From CAZKUN01 sp964555935 (GTDB lineage: Bacteria > Armatimonadota > Zipacnadia > Zipacnadales > VGFC01): DNA of 64,000 bases. The position numbers were made by a program, and so were the translations under genes. The stretch covers positions 1 to 64,000 of the forward strand of contig CAZKUN010000005.1 of NCBI GenBank assembly GCA_964555935.1, written 5' to 3'. Positions 24,124 to 34,227 of this stretch are shown piece by piece (within the stretch, counting starts at the first letter, position 1; every line of letters begins with the position of its first letter). The notes beneath the pieces were generated by a model that was not told where the DNA came from, searched no databases, and saw only the letters and a list, made by a program, of their open reading frames with translations.

Positions 24124-27100
24124 ATGCAGACGATGCGACGACTGACGGTATTCGTGGCGCTGATCGCGACGGACGCGGCATGTGACGCGGCCCTCCCCTT
24201 GCTTCCCCGACCACAGGAAGTGGAGGAACTCGACGGCGACTTCGCATTGGCAGACGCGAACATAGCCGTCTATCCGCCCGGCGACTCGGACTTGCGTTTC
24301 GCCGCGAAGATGGCGAAGGAGGAGCTGGGCCTGTCGGATCAGGAGATCCGACCTACGAACGTCCTGGTGGGACTGCCGTCGGAGAGCGCGAAGTTCGCGC
24401 GTGTCTGCGACGAGGCCGGCCTCGTTCCCGATGAGGCGCTGGGCGATCAAGGCTACCTGCTGCTCGCGACTCCGGAGCGTGTCATCATCTCGGCGAACGC
24501 GCCGGCCGGCGCATTCTACGGTGTGCAGACGCTGCTGCAGCTCGCCGAGATCGGCTCCGGGCGCAAGATCCCCTGCGTGCGGATCCGCGACTGGCCCGTC
24601 CTGGAGTGGCGCGGCGTCCTCACCGATCAGAGCCGCCAGGCGGTGCCGAAGGTCGAGACATACAAGCGGATGATCCGCGAACTGAGCCGGCACAAGATCA
24701 ACTTCATCTCGATGCACCTCGAGCACACCTTCGTCGTCGAGAAACACCCGATCATCAGCGACGGCACGGGCGCTCTCACCGCCGCCGACGTAGGCGAGAT
24801 CTGCGACTATGCGCGGAAGTACCACTGTCTCTTCTTCCCATCGTTTGAGGCCTTCAGTCATCAGCACCATATCTTCAAGCATGAGGAATACGCGCACCTG
24901 GCCGAGAGCCCCGGCGGCTCCTCGTTCTCGCCCGTTCAGGATGGCACCTACGAATTGCTCGAGGACATCTTCGACGAGATGGTCCCGGCATTCACCGGCA
25001 CCGATTTCTTCAACGCGGGCTGCGATGAGGTGGGGGACCTCGGGACAGGTCAGAGCAAGGAACTGGCCGAGGAAATCGGCAAGGACGCGCTCTACGCGCG
25101 GCACATGAACCGCGTGCATGACATGCTGACCTCGCGCGGGAAGCGGATGATGATGTGGGGCGACATGCTGCTGCATCACCCCGAGGCGATTGAGATGGTG
25201 CCGAAAGACACCATCATCATGGACTGGCACTATGGGCCGCAGCATGACTACCCCTCGATCAAGCAATTCCGCGACGCGGGGTTTGAGGTCTTCGTGATCC
25301 CCGCGCTGTCGAGTTGGATGCGGCTGTTCCCCGACTACGAACTCGCGCTGGAGAACATCGAGTGGCTGATCCGACGCGGGCGCGAGGGGGGCGCGATCGG
25401 GTCGATGACGTGCAACTGGGGCGACAACGGCAACGAGAACATGATCGCATACAGCTACTACGGGTGGCTGTTCGCGGGCGAGTGCTCGTGGGGCGCGCAG
25501 CCCGAGGAGATCGACCGCGACGCCTTCGACCGGGCGTTCTGTCGGCAGTTCTTCGGCACGCGATCGACCGGTCCCGCGAAGGCGACGCACCTCCTCAGCC
25601 AGGCCAACCACGCGCTCGGCGGCGACGCCTACTTCAACTGGCGGTTCTTCCACGACGACCCGTTTGTGGGGGCGCTGAGGGCGTCGTGGCCGAGGCAGAA
25701 GCGCGTCGACCAATTGACGGCGCTGCTGGCAGAAGCCGACGAGGAGTTGTGGGGGCGCGTCGACCGCAACAGGGACGTATGGGATGCCATGTGGTTCGCG
25801 AAGGACCGAGCACAGTACGTGGCGGATAAGGCACGCGCGCTGGCGACGGCGCGGGAGATCTATGAGGGGTCGTGGGCCAAGGCCGACGCCTGGGCATCCA
25901 TTTCGGACGCGGAGGACCTCCTGTTCTACGCGCGGTCGGACCTGTCGTCGCTGCGGCGCGGCTTTGTGCGGCAGTGGAGCCGCGAGAACCGGCCAGAAGG
26001 CAACGACTACAACCTGCGTCGCTGGGACGCGCAACTCGCGGCGTACGACGCGCGGATTGATCGACTCTGGGCGGCAGAGGAGTCTGGCGACTTCCCGGCC
26101 CCCGCAGAGATAGGGCTGGATGACCCGCGCTTCAAGCGGGCGCTCAAAGCGAAACGCGCTGAGGTGGCGTCCGATGCGCCGTGGCCGGATGGTGCTGGGA
26201 CGAAGCGAGTCCCGGTCGTCATCTCGGCGGGCGCGCGACGACGGGTGAACGCGCCGGTCATTGTCGGTCTGACGAGCGGCGGGGTAAGTGTCGACGCGAA
26301 GCTTGTGCTAAACGGTGACGAAGTGGTGGCCCAGTCGCTCGGCGACCAGCTTGCCTTCATCATCCCCGGCGTCATCGAGGCCGGCGAGGAATCGCGCGGC
26401 GAGTTGTACGTGGACGCCGATCCCGCAACATACGAGCCGCTGGCCGACGCTGGCGGGAATGACATCATCGTCGATGTCGGGCCGTATGCTGCGAGGCTCG
26501 GATCGGAAGGCGCCCACATCTACGAGTGGAGGCGGCCGTCGCGGCGCTGGGCGGGCAGGACATTACGCTGCCGGGCGACACGTCGTACTTCGGGTTCTTC
26601 GACGAGATGCGCCTTCGTGGCGAGCCATTCGAGCTGACATTCGTCGCGGATGGCCCGGTGGTAGCGATCGTGAAGGCAGTGTCGGCCTTGGGCGATGAAC
26701 GCACGTACTATTTCTGGCGGGGGCTTCCCTATGTGGAGTGCGTGCTGGATGAGGGCGCCGCGTACCTGTGGGCGTTTGATGCGACTGGGAACTTCGCGTC
26801 CGACGCGCCGATGCCAGGGACGGCGTATCTGAGCAATGGGTTCACCGCCCCCGTCCCGGAGACCGGCGCGCATGAGCAAGTGCCGATGCGCGGCCAGAAG
26901 GCGTGGTGGTGCTGCAAGACGCGCGAGGACGGGCTAACGCTTGGGCTCATCACGCCCAACGAGCAGACGAATATGAAGGTCGGCCCCGGAGGGGGCTTCG
27001 GTGGCGTGGGGATCGAGGGCTCCAACCCGTCGCAGTACGTCGTGGTGTATGCCGATGTGGACAAGCGCGGCCCGAAGGTGGTCGAGGAAATCCACCACAC

Positions 27101-27161
27101 GCTCGCGCGCGACGAGCCGGTCACGGTGACCTACGGCAAGCTGGAGGTGCGTGGTGAGTAG
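24124..27161 (+). pseudogene. GH20-like beta-hexosaminidase, frameshifted
   Basis: Signal peptide, then a GH20b-type N-domain (LPRPQEVEELDGDF) and a TIM barrel with WRGVLTDQSRQ, HKINFISMHLEHTF and the catalytic Asp-Glu pair in FFNAGCDEVGD, the position of HxGGDE. The frame from 24124 stops at 26637, but homology-like sequence continues from ~26528 in the next frame (EAAVAALGGQDI...) to 27161. Joining requires one missing base near 26528, giving ~1012 residues. The second piece lacks its own ribosome-binding site, so it is not an independent gene. The enzyme would remove N-acetylhexosamine or related units from glycans outside the cytoplasm. Confidence 0.8.
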
Positions 27162-27778
27162 GATCGTCGATCTATCCATGCCCATCGTGGATGGAATGCC
27201 CACCTGGCCGGGCGACGTGGAGGTGAAGCTCTGGCGGCACCACACGATCGCCGAGGGATTCTCGAATACGGGCGGCATTCAGATCGGCACCCACGCGGGC
27301 ACGCACCTCGACGCCCCGTTCCATTGGTTCGAAGGAGGGGGCGCAGGTTGAGTCAGTCTCGCTGGAGCGGCTCTGCGGCCCGGCGCGGGTGGTCGACGCG
27401 CGCCCCCACCTCGATGGAGTCGACATCACCGCCGCCTGCCTTGCCGCGGCAGCTGGCCAGATTCATGCAGACGAGAGGTTGCTGATCCTCACCGGATGGC
27501 GCGGCGAGATCAGTGACGAAGACTACCCCGCGCTCACGCGCGACGCGGCTGAGTGGCTGGTTGCCAAGCAACCCGCTCTGGTCGGCGTCGACACGCCATC
27601 CGTCGACGGCCCAACGGCGGGCCACGCGCACGAGTTGCTGCTAGGCGCGGAAGTGCCGGTCGTTGAGTTGCTGGTCAACTTGGATGAGTTAATCGGCCGC
27701 AAGTTTGGGCTATACGCCCTGCCCCTGGCAATCGCCGACATGGACGGCGCGCCGGTGAGGGCGGTGGCGATCCTGTAA
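27151..27778 (+). pseudogene. Cyclase/arylformamidase family (PF04199), frameshifted
   Basis: The first part (27151-27351) has SRIVDLSMPIVDGMPTWPGD and the metal motif GTHAGTHLDAPFHW (HxGTHxDxP), typical of kynurenine formamidase-like cyclases. It then stops in a G-rich run. The second frame from ~27350 gives VVDARPHL, LILTGW, GVDTPSVDG and PVVELLVNLDEL, the rest of the fold. Removing one G from the GGAGGGGG run (27337-27344) restores a ~208-residue protein. Either a real pseudogene or a homopolymer error. The start overlaps the GH20-like gene and has GGAGG upstream. Confidence 0.82.
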
Positions 27779-27798
27779 GACGACGGAGGGGAGTTGCG

Positions 27799-28974
27799 GT
27801 GGCGGCGCGGATAGCCTGCCCGAAGTGCGGAGCCGACAACCCGCACTCGATCATCGTAACGACGTGCGCGAAATGCGGGAGCGATCTTCCGGACACGCCG
27901 CCCCCGGCGCGACCGGCCGCTGCCAAGAAGCCAAGGGCGCGGCGGTTCTCGCTGCCGAAGTTGCGGCTGCGACGCAGACCGAAGGTGGTGCCGGTCCGCA
28001 CGTCGGGGTCGCGGCCCCAGGCGTGGACCAAGGACAATCCGCCACCGCGCAAGCCAATGAGCTTGGGCATACCCCAAGAGACGCTGGCGCGCATCGAGGC
28101 CCGCAAGTACGACACCTGGTCGCGACGGATTCCGAGTCTGAAACAGCCTCCGAGACGGGTGCCTGTCTGGGTGCAGGTCCAGTGTGTGCTCGGACGCCTG
28201 TCGGTCCAGTTGGGATGGACGGGCGTGTTGGTGGGTCTGGCCGGAACGTGGGCGTTGCTGGATGTCGATTGGACCGACTCCGCCTTCAAGCGGCACGGAA
28301 CGGTGACGGTGGACGGTATTGTGACCGAGGTCCGCGCGCCGCTCAGAGGCCGCGATGCTCCCCGACCGACGGCACACGAGTTCCGCTTCACGGATGATGA
28401 GGGCAACATCCAAACCGGCACGGCTTACAGCCTCCACCCAAGCTTCGAGGAGGGCGACCGGGTCCCCGTCACGCACGCGGTGGGCAAGCCTCACATCTGC
28501 CGTATCGACGGGATGAGCGCCAGCGATACGCCCTGGGAACTTGCGACCGCGGCGCTCGCTATGCTGCCATTCGGCCTGTGGGGGTGCATCCACGGGTCCA
28601 TCAGCGGTCTCCGCGACCGCGAGCTTCTCATTCGCGGCAAGCTGGGCAAAGCGGAGTTGATCTCGATTGAGCTGGCAGGCGGCGGCATCCACGAGCTTGT
28701 CTTCGAGTTCGAGATCGACAGCGGCTACGCCTATCGCGCCACGGTCGTGACCGAGAACGTCGATGCCCTGCGCGACGACCCGAGGGAGCCGATCCTGTAT
28801 CTGCCCAGAAACCCGAGACACGCGGCGATGTTTGATGTACTTCCCGGCAGGCCCGCCATAGACAATGCTGGAAACCTGGAGTGTGGCCCGTACTCGACCG
28901 GGGTGTTGGCGCTGGTGTTGCCGGTTTGCGCGGTTGTGGGTTGGCTGATCTCAACGGTCATCTGGATCATATAG
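27799..28974 (+). CDS. Zinc-ribbon membrane protein (DUF3592-like), copy 1
   Basis: 391 residues from a GTG with GGAGGGGAG upstream. An N-terminal zinc ribbon CPKCGADN...CAKCGSD, a basic Arg/Pro linker, about four membrane helices, and an outside beta domain (~170-230) with DGIVTEVRAPLRG and FRFTDDEGN like DUF3592. A C-terminal repeat of that fold precedes PRHAAMFDVLPGRP. Tandem paralogue of the next gene. No enzymatic motif; possible role in membrane quality control or sensing unknown. Confidence 0.75.
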   Translation: MAARIACPKCGADNPHSIIVTTCAKCGSDLPDTPPPARPAAAKKPRARRFSLPKLRLRRRPKVVPVRTSGSRPQAWTKDNPPPRKPMSLGIPQETLARIEARKYDTWSRRIPSLKQPPRRVPVWVQVQCVLGRLSVQLGWTGVLVGLAGTWALLDVDWTDSAFKRHGTVTVDGIVTEVRAPLRGRDAPRPTAHEFRFTDDEGNIQTGTAYSLHPSFEEGDRVPVTHAVGKPHICRIDGMSASDTPWELATAALAMLPFGLWGCIHGSISGLRDRELLIRGKLGKAELISIELAGGGIHELVFEFEIDSGYAYRATVVTENVDALRDDPREPILYLPRNPRHAAMFDVLPGRPAIDNAGNLECGPYSTGVLALVLPVCAVVGWLISTVIWII

Positions 28975-28987
28975 GGAGCGCCGCCGC

Positions 28988-30073
28988 ATGAATCCCGGAC
29001 GCGTCACCTGTCCCCACTGCGGGGCGAAGAACCGACGCTCAGACATCGTCACCACCTGCAGCAAGTGCATGCAGCCGCTCACCGACGGGCCGCCCCAGCC
29101 GCAGTTTCCGGCGCCCATCGAGACGCAACAGCCGGAGCCGAGCCCCCGCTGGAGCGCTGACGAGGAGGTCGGGCTCGCCGATGACGACGAGCCGGTCGGG
29201 CCTGGCATTCCGCTAGTCCCCCCGCCACGCGAGGTGCCGGGGCTCGTGAAACTGAGCTGCATCTTCGGCGGCGTCTTCGCTCAGATGGGTTGGATCTTCT
29301 TCGGCCTGGGGATGGTCTTCGTCTGGGTCTTCGGCCCGGAAGTCGACCTCAGCCCGTGGTGGACGGCGGCCTACAAGTTCGAGACGACTCAGGGCGTCGT
29401 GACCGACGTCCGGTCAAGCAACTTCACCATAAACGACCAGCCCGTCTTTGCGCATACCTACGTCTACTTCTCGCCGGCGGGCGGACAATTCACGGGCGTG
29501 TCTCACGCTACCGGGCGCAAGCTGGACATCAATGCCGAGGTGGAGGTCCAGTACGCCACGAGCCGTCCGCTGGTCTCGCGAATCCGAGGGATGCGAGCCA
29601 AGCCCGCGCCGATCTGGGTGCTTGCCATGGTCGGCATCTTCCCGCTGATCGGACTCGTCTTCATCCTCGTGGCTCTTCCGCCCGGCATCCGCGGCGCGAG
29701 GCTGCTGTCGACGGGCAGACTGACCGATGGACGGCTCCTGGATGTGAAGGCCACCGGCACGCGCGTCAACCGCCGCCCGGTCATGAAGATGACCTTCGAG
29801 TTCAAAGACGAGGCAGGCCAGCTTCACCAGACGGTTGCCAAGACTCACGAGGCCGAGAAGCTGCGAGACCAGAAGCGCGAGGCGCTGCTATACGATCCGG
29901 CAAAGCCGACCGTTGCCGCTCTGCTGGATAACCTGCCCGGACGGCCCATCATCGATGAGACCGGCAGCTTCGGACCTGCGAGCACGGGCAAGGCCATCGC
30001 GACACTCATTGCTCCAATGCTTGCAATCGATGCGCAGATTATCTGCCTTATCGTCCGGTGGCTGCTGCGCTGA
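28988..30073 (+). CDS. Zinc-ribbon membrane protein (DUF3592-like), copy 2
   Basis: 361 residues, same layout as its neighbour: a zinc ribbon CPHCGAKN...CSKCMQP, Pro/Glu-rich linker, membrane helices, DUF3592-like beta domain (TTQGVVTDVRSSNFT) and a final AALLDNLPGRPIID matching the FDVLPGRPAID of copy 1. It begins 13 bases after copy 1, so it is a local duplication in one transcript. Confidence 0.75.
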   Translation: MNPGRVTCPHCGAKNRRSDIVTTCSKCMQPLTDGPPQPQFPAPIETQQPEPSPRWSADEEVGLADDDEPVGPGIPLVPPPREVPGLVKLSCIFGGVFAQMGWIFFGLGMVFVWVFGPEVDLSPWWTAAYKFETTQGVVTDVRSSNFTINDQPVFAHTYVYFSPAGGQFTGVSHATGRKLDINAEVEVQYATSRPLVSRIRGMRAKPAPIWVLAMVGIFPLIGLVFILVALPPGIRGARLLSTGRLTDGRLLDVKATGTRVNRRPVMKMTFEFKDEAGQLHQTVAKTHEAEKLRDQKREALLYDPAKPTVAALLDNLPGRPIIDETGSFGPASTGKAIATLIAPMLAIDAQIICLIVRWLLR

Positions 30074-30088
30074 TCACAGGAGACCAAC

Positions 30089-32704
30089 ATGACCCGGATG
30101 CTCATCATCGGATTCGTGGCACTCGCCTGTGGCGCTGCTTGCTCCCAGGACGCTGACCTCTTCCCGTTCGTGATTCCCTGGGACGATGACGCGCCGAGCG
30201 TCGCCAACGTGAGCGAGTGGAATGAGAAGCCCGCGGGCAAGAGCGGATTCATCACCGTCAGCGACGGGCATTTCGTCGACGGCAACGGCGAGCGAATTCG
30301 CTTCCTGGGCACGAACCTGTGTTTCGCGTCGGCCTTCCCTCCGCATGATGTGGCCGAGAAAGTCGCGCGGCGGATGGCGAAGTTCGGCATCAACGTGGTG
30401 CGCTTCCACCACATGGACAACGCGTACTTCCCGCGCGGCATCTGGGATGGCGAATACGAGGACAAGCAGCACCTCTCCGCCGAGGCCATCGACCGGCTCG
30501 ACTACATGATCTTCCAACTCAAAGAGAACGGGATCTACGCGAACATCAACCTGCACGTGTCGCGAACGCTGGCGGAGGCGGATGGCATTCAGCAGGCAAG
30601 CGAGATGCCGAAATACGGTAAGGGCGTCGACAACTTCCATCCCGAGATGATCAGACTGCAACGCAACTACGCGCGCGATCTGCTAACGCACGTCAATGAA
30701 TACACCGGCAATGCCTACACGGACGAACAGGCCGTCGCCGCGATTGAGATCAACAATGAGAACTCGCTGACCGCCCAGTGGCGGGGCGGCGCGATCGACA
30801 CGTGCCCCGAGTACATTCAGGAGATGCTCGACGAGCGCTGGAACGAGTGGCTGAGCGCGAAGTATGCGGGTACGCCGGCGCTCCAACAGGCATGGGACAC
30901 GGAGGCCGAACCACTCAACGACGTGGAGATGCTGGCCAACAGCGACTTCTCGGTCGGCACGGACAACTGGACGGCACAGACGGCCGGCACGTCGGAGGCA
31001 ACTCTCGAGGTGACCGATGATGGACCGGATGGCTCGCCGGCACTCAAGCTGACGGTTACCGAGACCTCTGATACGAGCTGGCACGCGCAGCTCTACCAAG
31101 CCGGCCTAGCGTTCGAGGAGGGCAAGGCCTACACCCTCGCGTTCAAGGCAAGGGCCGAGCCGACCCGGCGAGTGGGTATCAACAGCTTCCGGGCCAAGGA
31201 ACCGTGGGGCGTGTTAGGCTTCAGCGCCAACATCGAGGCCGGCGACGAGTGGACGACCCACGAGTTCGCCTTCCGCGCGACCGAGACCGAAGACGTCGCC
31301 CGCATCACCTTCACTGGCCTGGGTCTGCAAGAGGGGGCGCTATGGATCGCCGAGCCGTCGCTGAGGCTGGGCGGCATCGCCGGGCTGCCGGCGGGAGAGA
31401 CGCTTGAGGCCGGGAACGTCACTCGCCCAAGCCACGGCACCATCACCGGACGCAGCGCCAATGGCGCGCGGGATTACGTTGAGTTCCTGCTGGCAGTCGA
31501 GACGGAGTACTGGACGGGGATGGTGGATTACCTCAAGGGCGACCTCGGCGTGAAGCAACCAATCACCGGTACGCAAATGGGATACACGCCGCCCCAAACC
31601 CACGCGGCGATGGACTACTACGATGTGCACGCCTACTGGCACCACCCATCATTCCCGGGCAAGCCGTGGGACGCGAACAACTGGTTCGTCGCCAACCGGC
31701 CGATGACTGATTCCGAGGGAGGCACGCTGCCCCGTCTCGCCGCCCGCCGAGTGGCGGGGAAACCGTACACCGTGAGCGAGTACAATCACCCGGCGCCCAA
31801 CGCCTATGGATCCGAGGCGATGCTCCTCCTGTCGGCTTTCGCGGGGCTGCAAGACTGGGACGGTATCTACCAATTCACCTACAACAGCGGAGACTGGTGG
31901 GAGGCGGACCGGCTGGACAGCTACTTCAACATCAAGGCCCACGCCGCCCAACTCGTGACCCTCCCGGCGGCAGCGGCACTCTTCAGGCGCGGCGACATCC
32001 AGCCGGCTCGCCAGGCGACGCTCGTCCGGACGACGCCGGAGGAGATCATCGACATGGGGACTCGTGACCCAGCGGCGGGCGCCTACGCAACCGCCCATGG
32101 GGTGGAGAGCGCAACGAGCCTGTCACACCGCGTGGCGATCGCGGTCGGGGACGATGCTGAGGTCGCCGGCCCGACGACCCCGCTCGGCAACGCGCAAGAC
32201 GGTTGGCGCGCGGACACGGGCGAGTTGCTCTGGTCGTACTCGGAACGCGATTCCGGTGTCGTGACGATCGACACGAGCAACGTGGTGGCGCGAATCGGGG
32301 CGACGGCTGACGCGTGGCAATCCGATAGCGGCGTCGGGATCACCATCGGGGCGACCCGGCACAACTGGGCAGCCATCACGATCGCCGCAATCGATGGCGA
32401 TGGCGTCGGAGGTCCCGGTCGCCACCTCATCACCGCAACGGGGCACTACGCGAACTCCGGCTGGGGATGGGAGGCTGACGGCGATCGAGTCACGCTGGGG
32501 CGCGACTGGGGCGAGGCGCCCTACGTGGCCGAGGGCATTCCGGCGACGATCACGCTGCCCGTTCCCGCCGCGCGCCTGTCGGCGCACGCGCTGGACGCAT
32601 CCGGCGCGAGGGCTGGCGAGCTGGCGGTGACCGGTGGCGACCGGGCAACGATTGCCATTGGTCCCGAGCACCAGACACTGTGGTACGAGGTGGTCGTCGA
32701 CTAG
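30089..32704 (+). CDS. Secreted glycoside hydrolase-like protein with CBM
   Basis: 871 residues with a signal peptide (LIIGFVALACGAACSQ). The first half is a GH clan A-like TIM barrel: GNGERIRFLGTNLCF, INVVRFHHMDN, and AIEINNENSL with the putative acid Glu after Asn. A CBM4/9-like sandwich is inserted at ~285-430 (LANSDFSVGTDNWTAQ). The barrel resumes, with the putative nucleophile in YTVSEYNHPAPN near 567. A C-terminal beta domain follows. GH5-superfamily fold; substrate unknown. It probably acts on plant or algal polysaccharides. Confidence 0.75.
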   Translation: MTRMLIIGFVALACGAACSQDADLFPFVIPWDDDAPSVANVSEWNEKPAGKSGFITVSDGHFVDGNGERIRFLGTNLCFASAFPPHDVAEKVARRMAKFGINVVRFHHMDNAYFPRGIWDGEYEDKQHLSAEAIDRLDYMIFQLKENGIYANINLHVSRTLAEADGIQQASEMPKYGKGVDNFHPEMIRLQRNYARDLLTHVNEYTGNAYTDEQAVAAIEINNENSLTAQWRGGAIDTCPEYIQEMLDERWNEWLSAKYAGTPALQQAWDTEAEPLNDVEMLANSDFSVGTDNWTAQTAGTSEATLEVTDDGPDGSPALKLTVTETSDTSWHAQLYQAGLAFEEGKAYTLAFKARAEPTRRVGINSFRAKEPWGVLGFSANIEAGDEWTTHEFAFRATETEDVARITFTGLGLQEGALWIAEPSLRLGGIAGLPAGETLEAGNVTRPSHGTITGRSANGARDYVEFLLAVETEYWTGMVDYLKGDLGVKQPITGTQMGYTPPQTHAAMDYYDVHAYWHHPSFPGKPWDANNWFVANRPMTDSEGGTLPRLAARRVAGKPYTVSEYNHPAPNAYGSEAMLLLSAFAGLQDWDGIYQFTYNSGDWWEADRLDSYFNIKAHAAQLVTLPAAAALFRRGDIQPARQATLVRTTPEEIIDMGTRDPAAGAYATAHGVESATSLSHRVAIAVGDDAEVAGPTTPLGNAQDGWRADTGELLWSYSERDSGVVTIDTSNVVARIGATADAWQSDSGVGITIGATRHNWAAITIAAIDGDGVGGPGRHLITATGHYANSGWGWEADGDRVTLGRDWGEAPYVAEGIPATITLPVPAARLSAHALDASGARAGELAVTGGDRATIAIGPEHQTLWYEVVVD

Positions 32705-32783
32705 TTCGGCCGCGTGACGCCCGTCACGAATCGCCATCGGGGACCAACGGAACCGGGAACGGATGCCAGGAGTCCACTTAGTA

Positions 32784-32857
32784 GTGCCGGGCCACAGCAG
32801 TCCCCCTGCCGCTCACGGACGGGCCCTGACAGCGCCTAGGCGGACGTGGCCCGGCAC
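32784..32857. repeat. 12-bp inverted repeat downstream of the GH gene
   Basis: GTGCCGGGCCAC (32784-32795) and GTGGCCCGGCAC (32846-32857) are perfect complements separated by 50 bases that contain further GC-rich pairing. Could form a long hairpin ending the GH transcript; no T-run follows. Confidence 0.6.
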
Positions 32858-33449
32858 GATAACATCCCCTCTTCGTAAAACCCATCTCATCCCGAGACGT
32901 GCCAGTCGATGTCACCCGAGCCCCGAGTTCAGGCGTCTGTCAACTGCGCAAGTGAAAACCCCACTCTCCGGTCGGTCGCGGCGCTAAAGTTGAGCGAACA
33001 CGTCCGGAACCCCCCATAATCACGGAATGTTAAAGGTTATAGCCAACGGAGCCACCGTTGGAGATAGGGTGTTCGTGTTATTGCAGCAGGCGGATGGCGT
33101 TCCTCGTAATGCGGGTGCAGACGAGTGAATGGACCGAGGTTGGGCGCCATCATTTCGCCGTCACCCCACACGCTACGGGATCACTTCAGTAGGCAGAGAC
33201 TGCTCGACATGAGCCGTGTAGCCCGAGGGGTCTGGGATATTTCAACATTTTACGGTTCACTGGTGAGCGAGAGGAGGAGACGTTAGACGTCTGTCGAACT
33301 CCACCCATGGTCAGCCTAGGACCAGCGACGACGGTGGTCCACTGTATTCGCCCAATCTTAGCGCGACGCAGCGCGGGCGACCGGAACCGTAGCGAGCCGG
33401 TGACATCTCACCGGCCGTGAGATCCGGGAAAGTCGAGGAGGTTCAAAGT
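32858..33449. other. Gene-free stretch before the response regulator
   Basis: About 590 bases with no credible protein-coding frame. It has lower GC than its neighbours, a short hairpin (CCAACGG-agcca-CCGTTGG at 33043-33061) and several AT-rich patches. Could hold the promoter and a long 5' leader of the response regulator or an unrecognised non-coding RNA; no known RNA family recognised. Confidence 0.5.
33394..33413 (+). promoter_or_regulatory. Perfect hairpin upstream of the response regulator
   Basis: GCCGGTGA and TCACCGGC pair perfectly over a 4-base loop (CATC), ending 24 bases before the ribosome-binding site of the response regulator. It could be a leader stem or an operator; the function is inferred only from position. 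Confidence 0.5.
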
Positions 33450-34154
33450 ATGGGACGCCCCACAGTCTTATATATCGAAGACGAAGAGGCCGCGTGCACA
33501 GAAGTCTCGCAAGCGCTGAGCGTCGAAGGGTTCGACGTCATCTGCGCGTCAACAGGCCGCGATGGCCTGGCGGAGGCGCGCAAACTGAAGCCGGACCTGA
33601 TTCTCCTAGACCTGATCCTGCCTGAGATGGACGGCCTTGAGGTCTGCCGCCAAATCCGCGGCGAACTCAACACGCCCATCATCATGCTGTCGGTCAAAGG
33701 AGAAGAGGTCGATCGCGTCGTTGGGCTCGAGATCGGTGCCGACGACTACATTGCCAAGCCGTTCCGTCCGCGCGAGTTGGTGGCACGGGTGCGAGCCATG
33801 TTGCGGCGCTCGTCACTCATCAAGGAGGCGGCGGAGCGCCAGAAGACGCTCACGTTCCCCGGCCTCTCGATTGATCTGCCGACCCGCACCGTGAAGGTCG
33901 ACGATGTCGCCGTTCACCTGACGCCGAAAGAGTTTGATCTACTTTACCACCTGGCATCACAGCCCAGGGTCGTGTTCTCCCGCGAGCAGATCCTGGAGCA
34001 GGTCTGGGGATACCAGACCCGCGGCGGCGATCTGCGCACCGTTGACACCCACATCAAGCGTCTCCGCAAGAAGCTGCAGGAGGATCGCGGCGACCACCCG
34101 TGGAGCATGGCAACGGTCTGGGGCGTTGGCTACAAGTTCGACGTCGCTCCGTAA
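33450..34154 (+). CDS. OmpR-family response regulator, orphan
   Basis: 234 residues. Receiver domain with the acidic pocket IEDEE, phosphoacceptor Asp54 in LILLDLILPEMDG and Lys in IAKPFRPREL. The C-terminal winged helix has VHLTPKEFDLLYHLASQPRVVFSREQILEQVWGY and VDTHIKRLRKKL. ATG 33450 has GAGGAGG upstream. No histidine kinase is adjacent, so the partner is elsewhere. A terminator follows. Confidence 0.92.
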   Translation: MGRPTVLYIEDEEAACTEVSQALSVEGFDVICASTGRDGLAEARKLKPDLILLDLILPEMDGLEVCRQIRGELNTPIIMLSVKGEEVDRVVGLEIGADDYIAKPFRPRELVARVRAMLRRSSLIKEAAERQKTLTFPGLSIDLPTRTVKVDDVAVHLTPKEFDLLYHLASQPRVVFSREQILEQVWGYQTRGGDLRTVDTHIKRLRKKLQEDRGDHPWSMATVWGVGYKFDVAP

Positions 34155-34175
34155 GCACGCGCGGCTCGACAACCT

Positions 34176-34211
34176 AAACGGGGGCCCATGCCTGGACGTG
34201 GGTCCCCGTTT
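34176..34211. terminator. Intrinsic terminator after the response regulator
   Basis: AAACGGGGGCCCA (34176-34188) and TGGGTCCCCGTTT (34199-34211) pair with one G-U mismatch over a 10-base loop. The outer A/T ends suit termination from both strands, and it lies between convergent genes. Confidence 0.8.
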
Positions 34212-34227
34212 CCCGTTTTCGTCGGGC

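Noticed and set aside
24064..26034. Long minus-strand open frame of 656 codons opposite the GH20-like gene
   Set aside because: High-GC antisense shadow: no family motif, Arg/His/Val-rich composition, while the plus strand has clear GH20 motifs.
32990..33020. Possible promoter TTGAGC...CATAAT before the response regulator
   Set aside because: Spacer is 19 bases and both boxes are imperfect; too weak to annotate.
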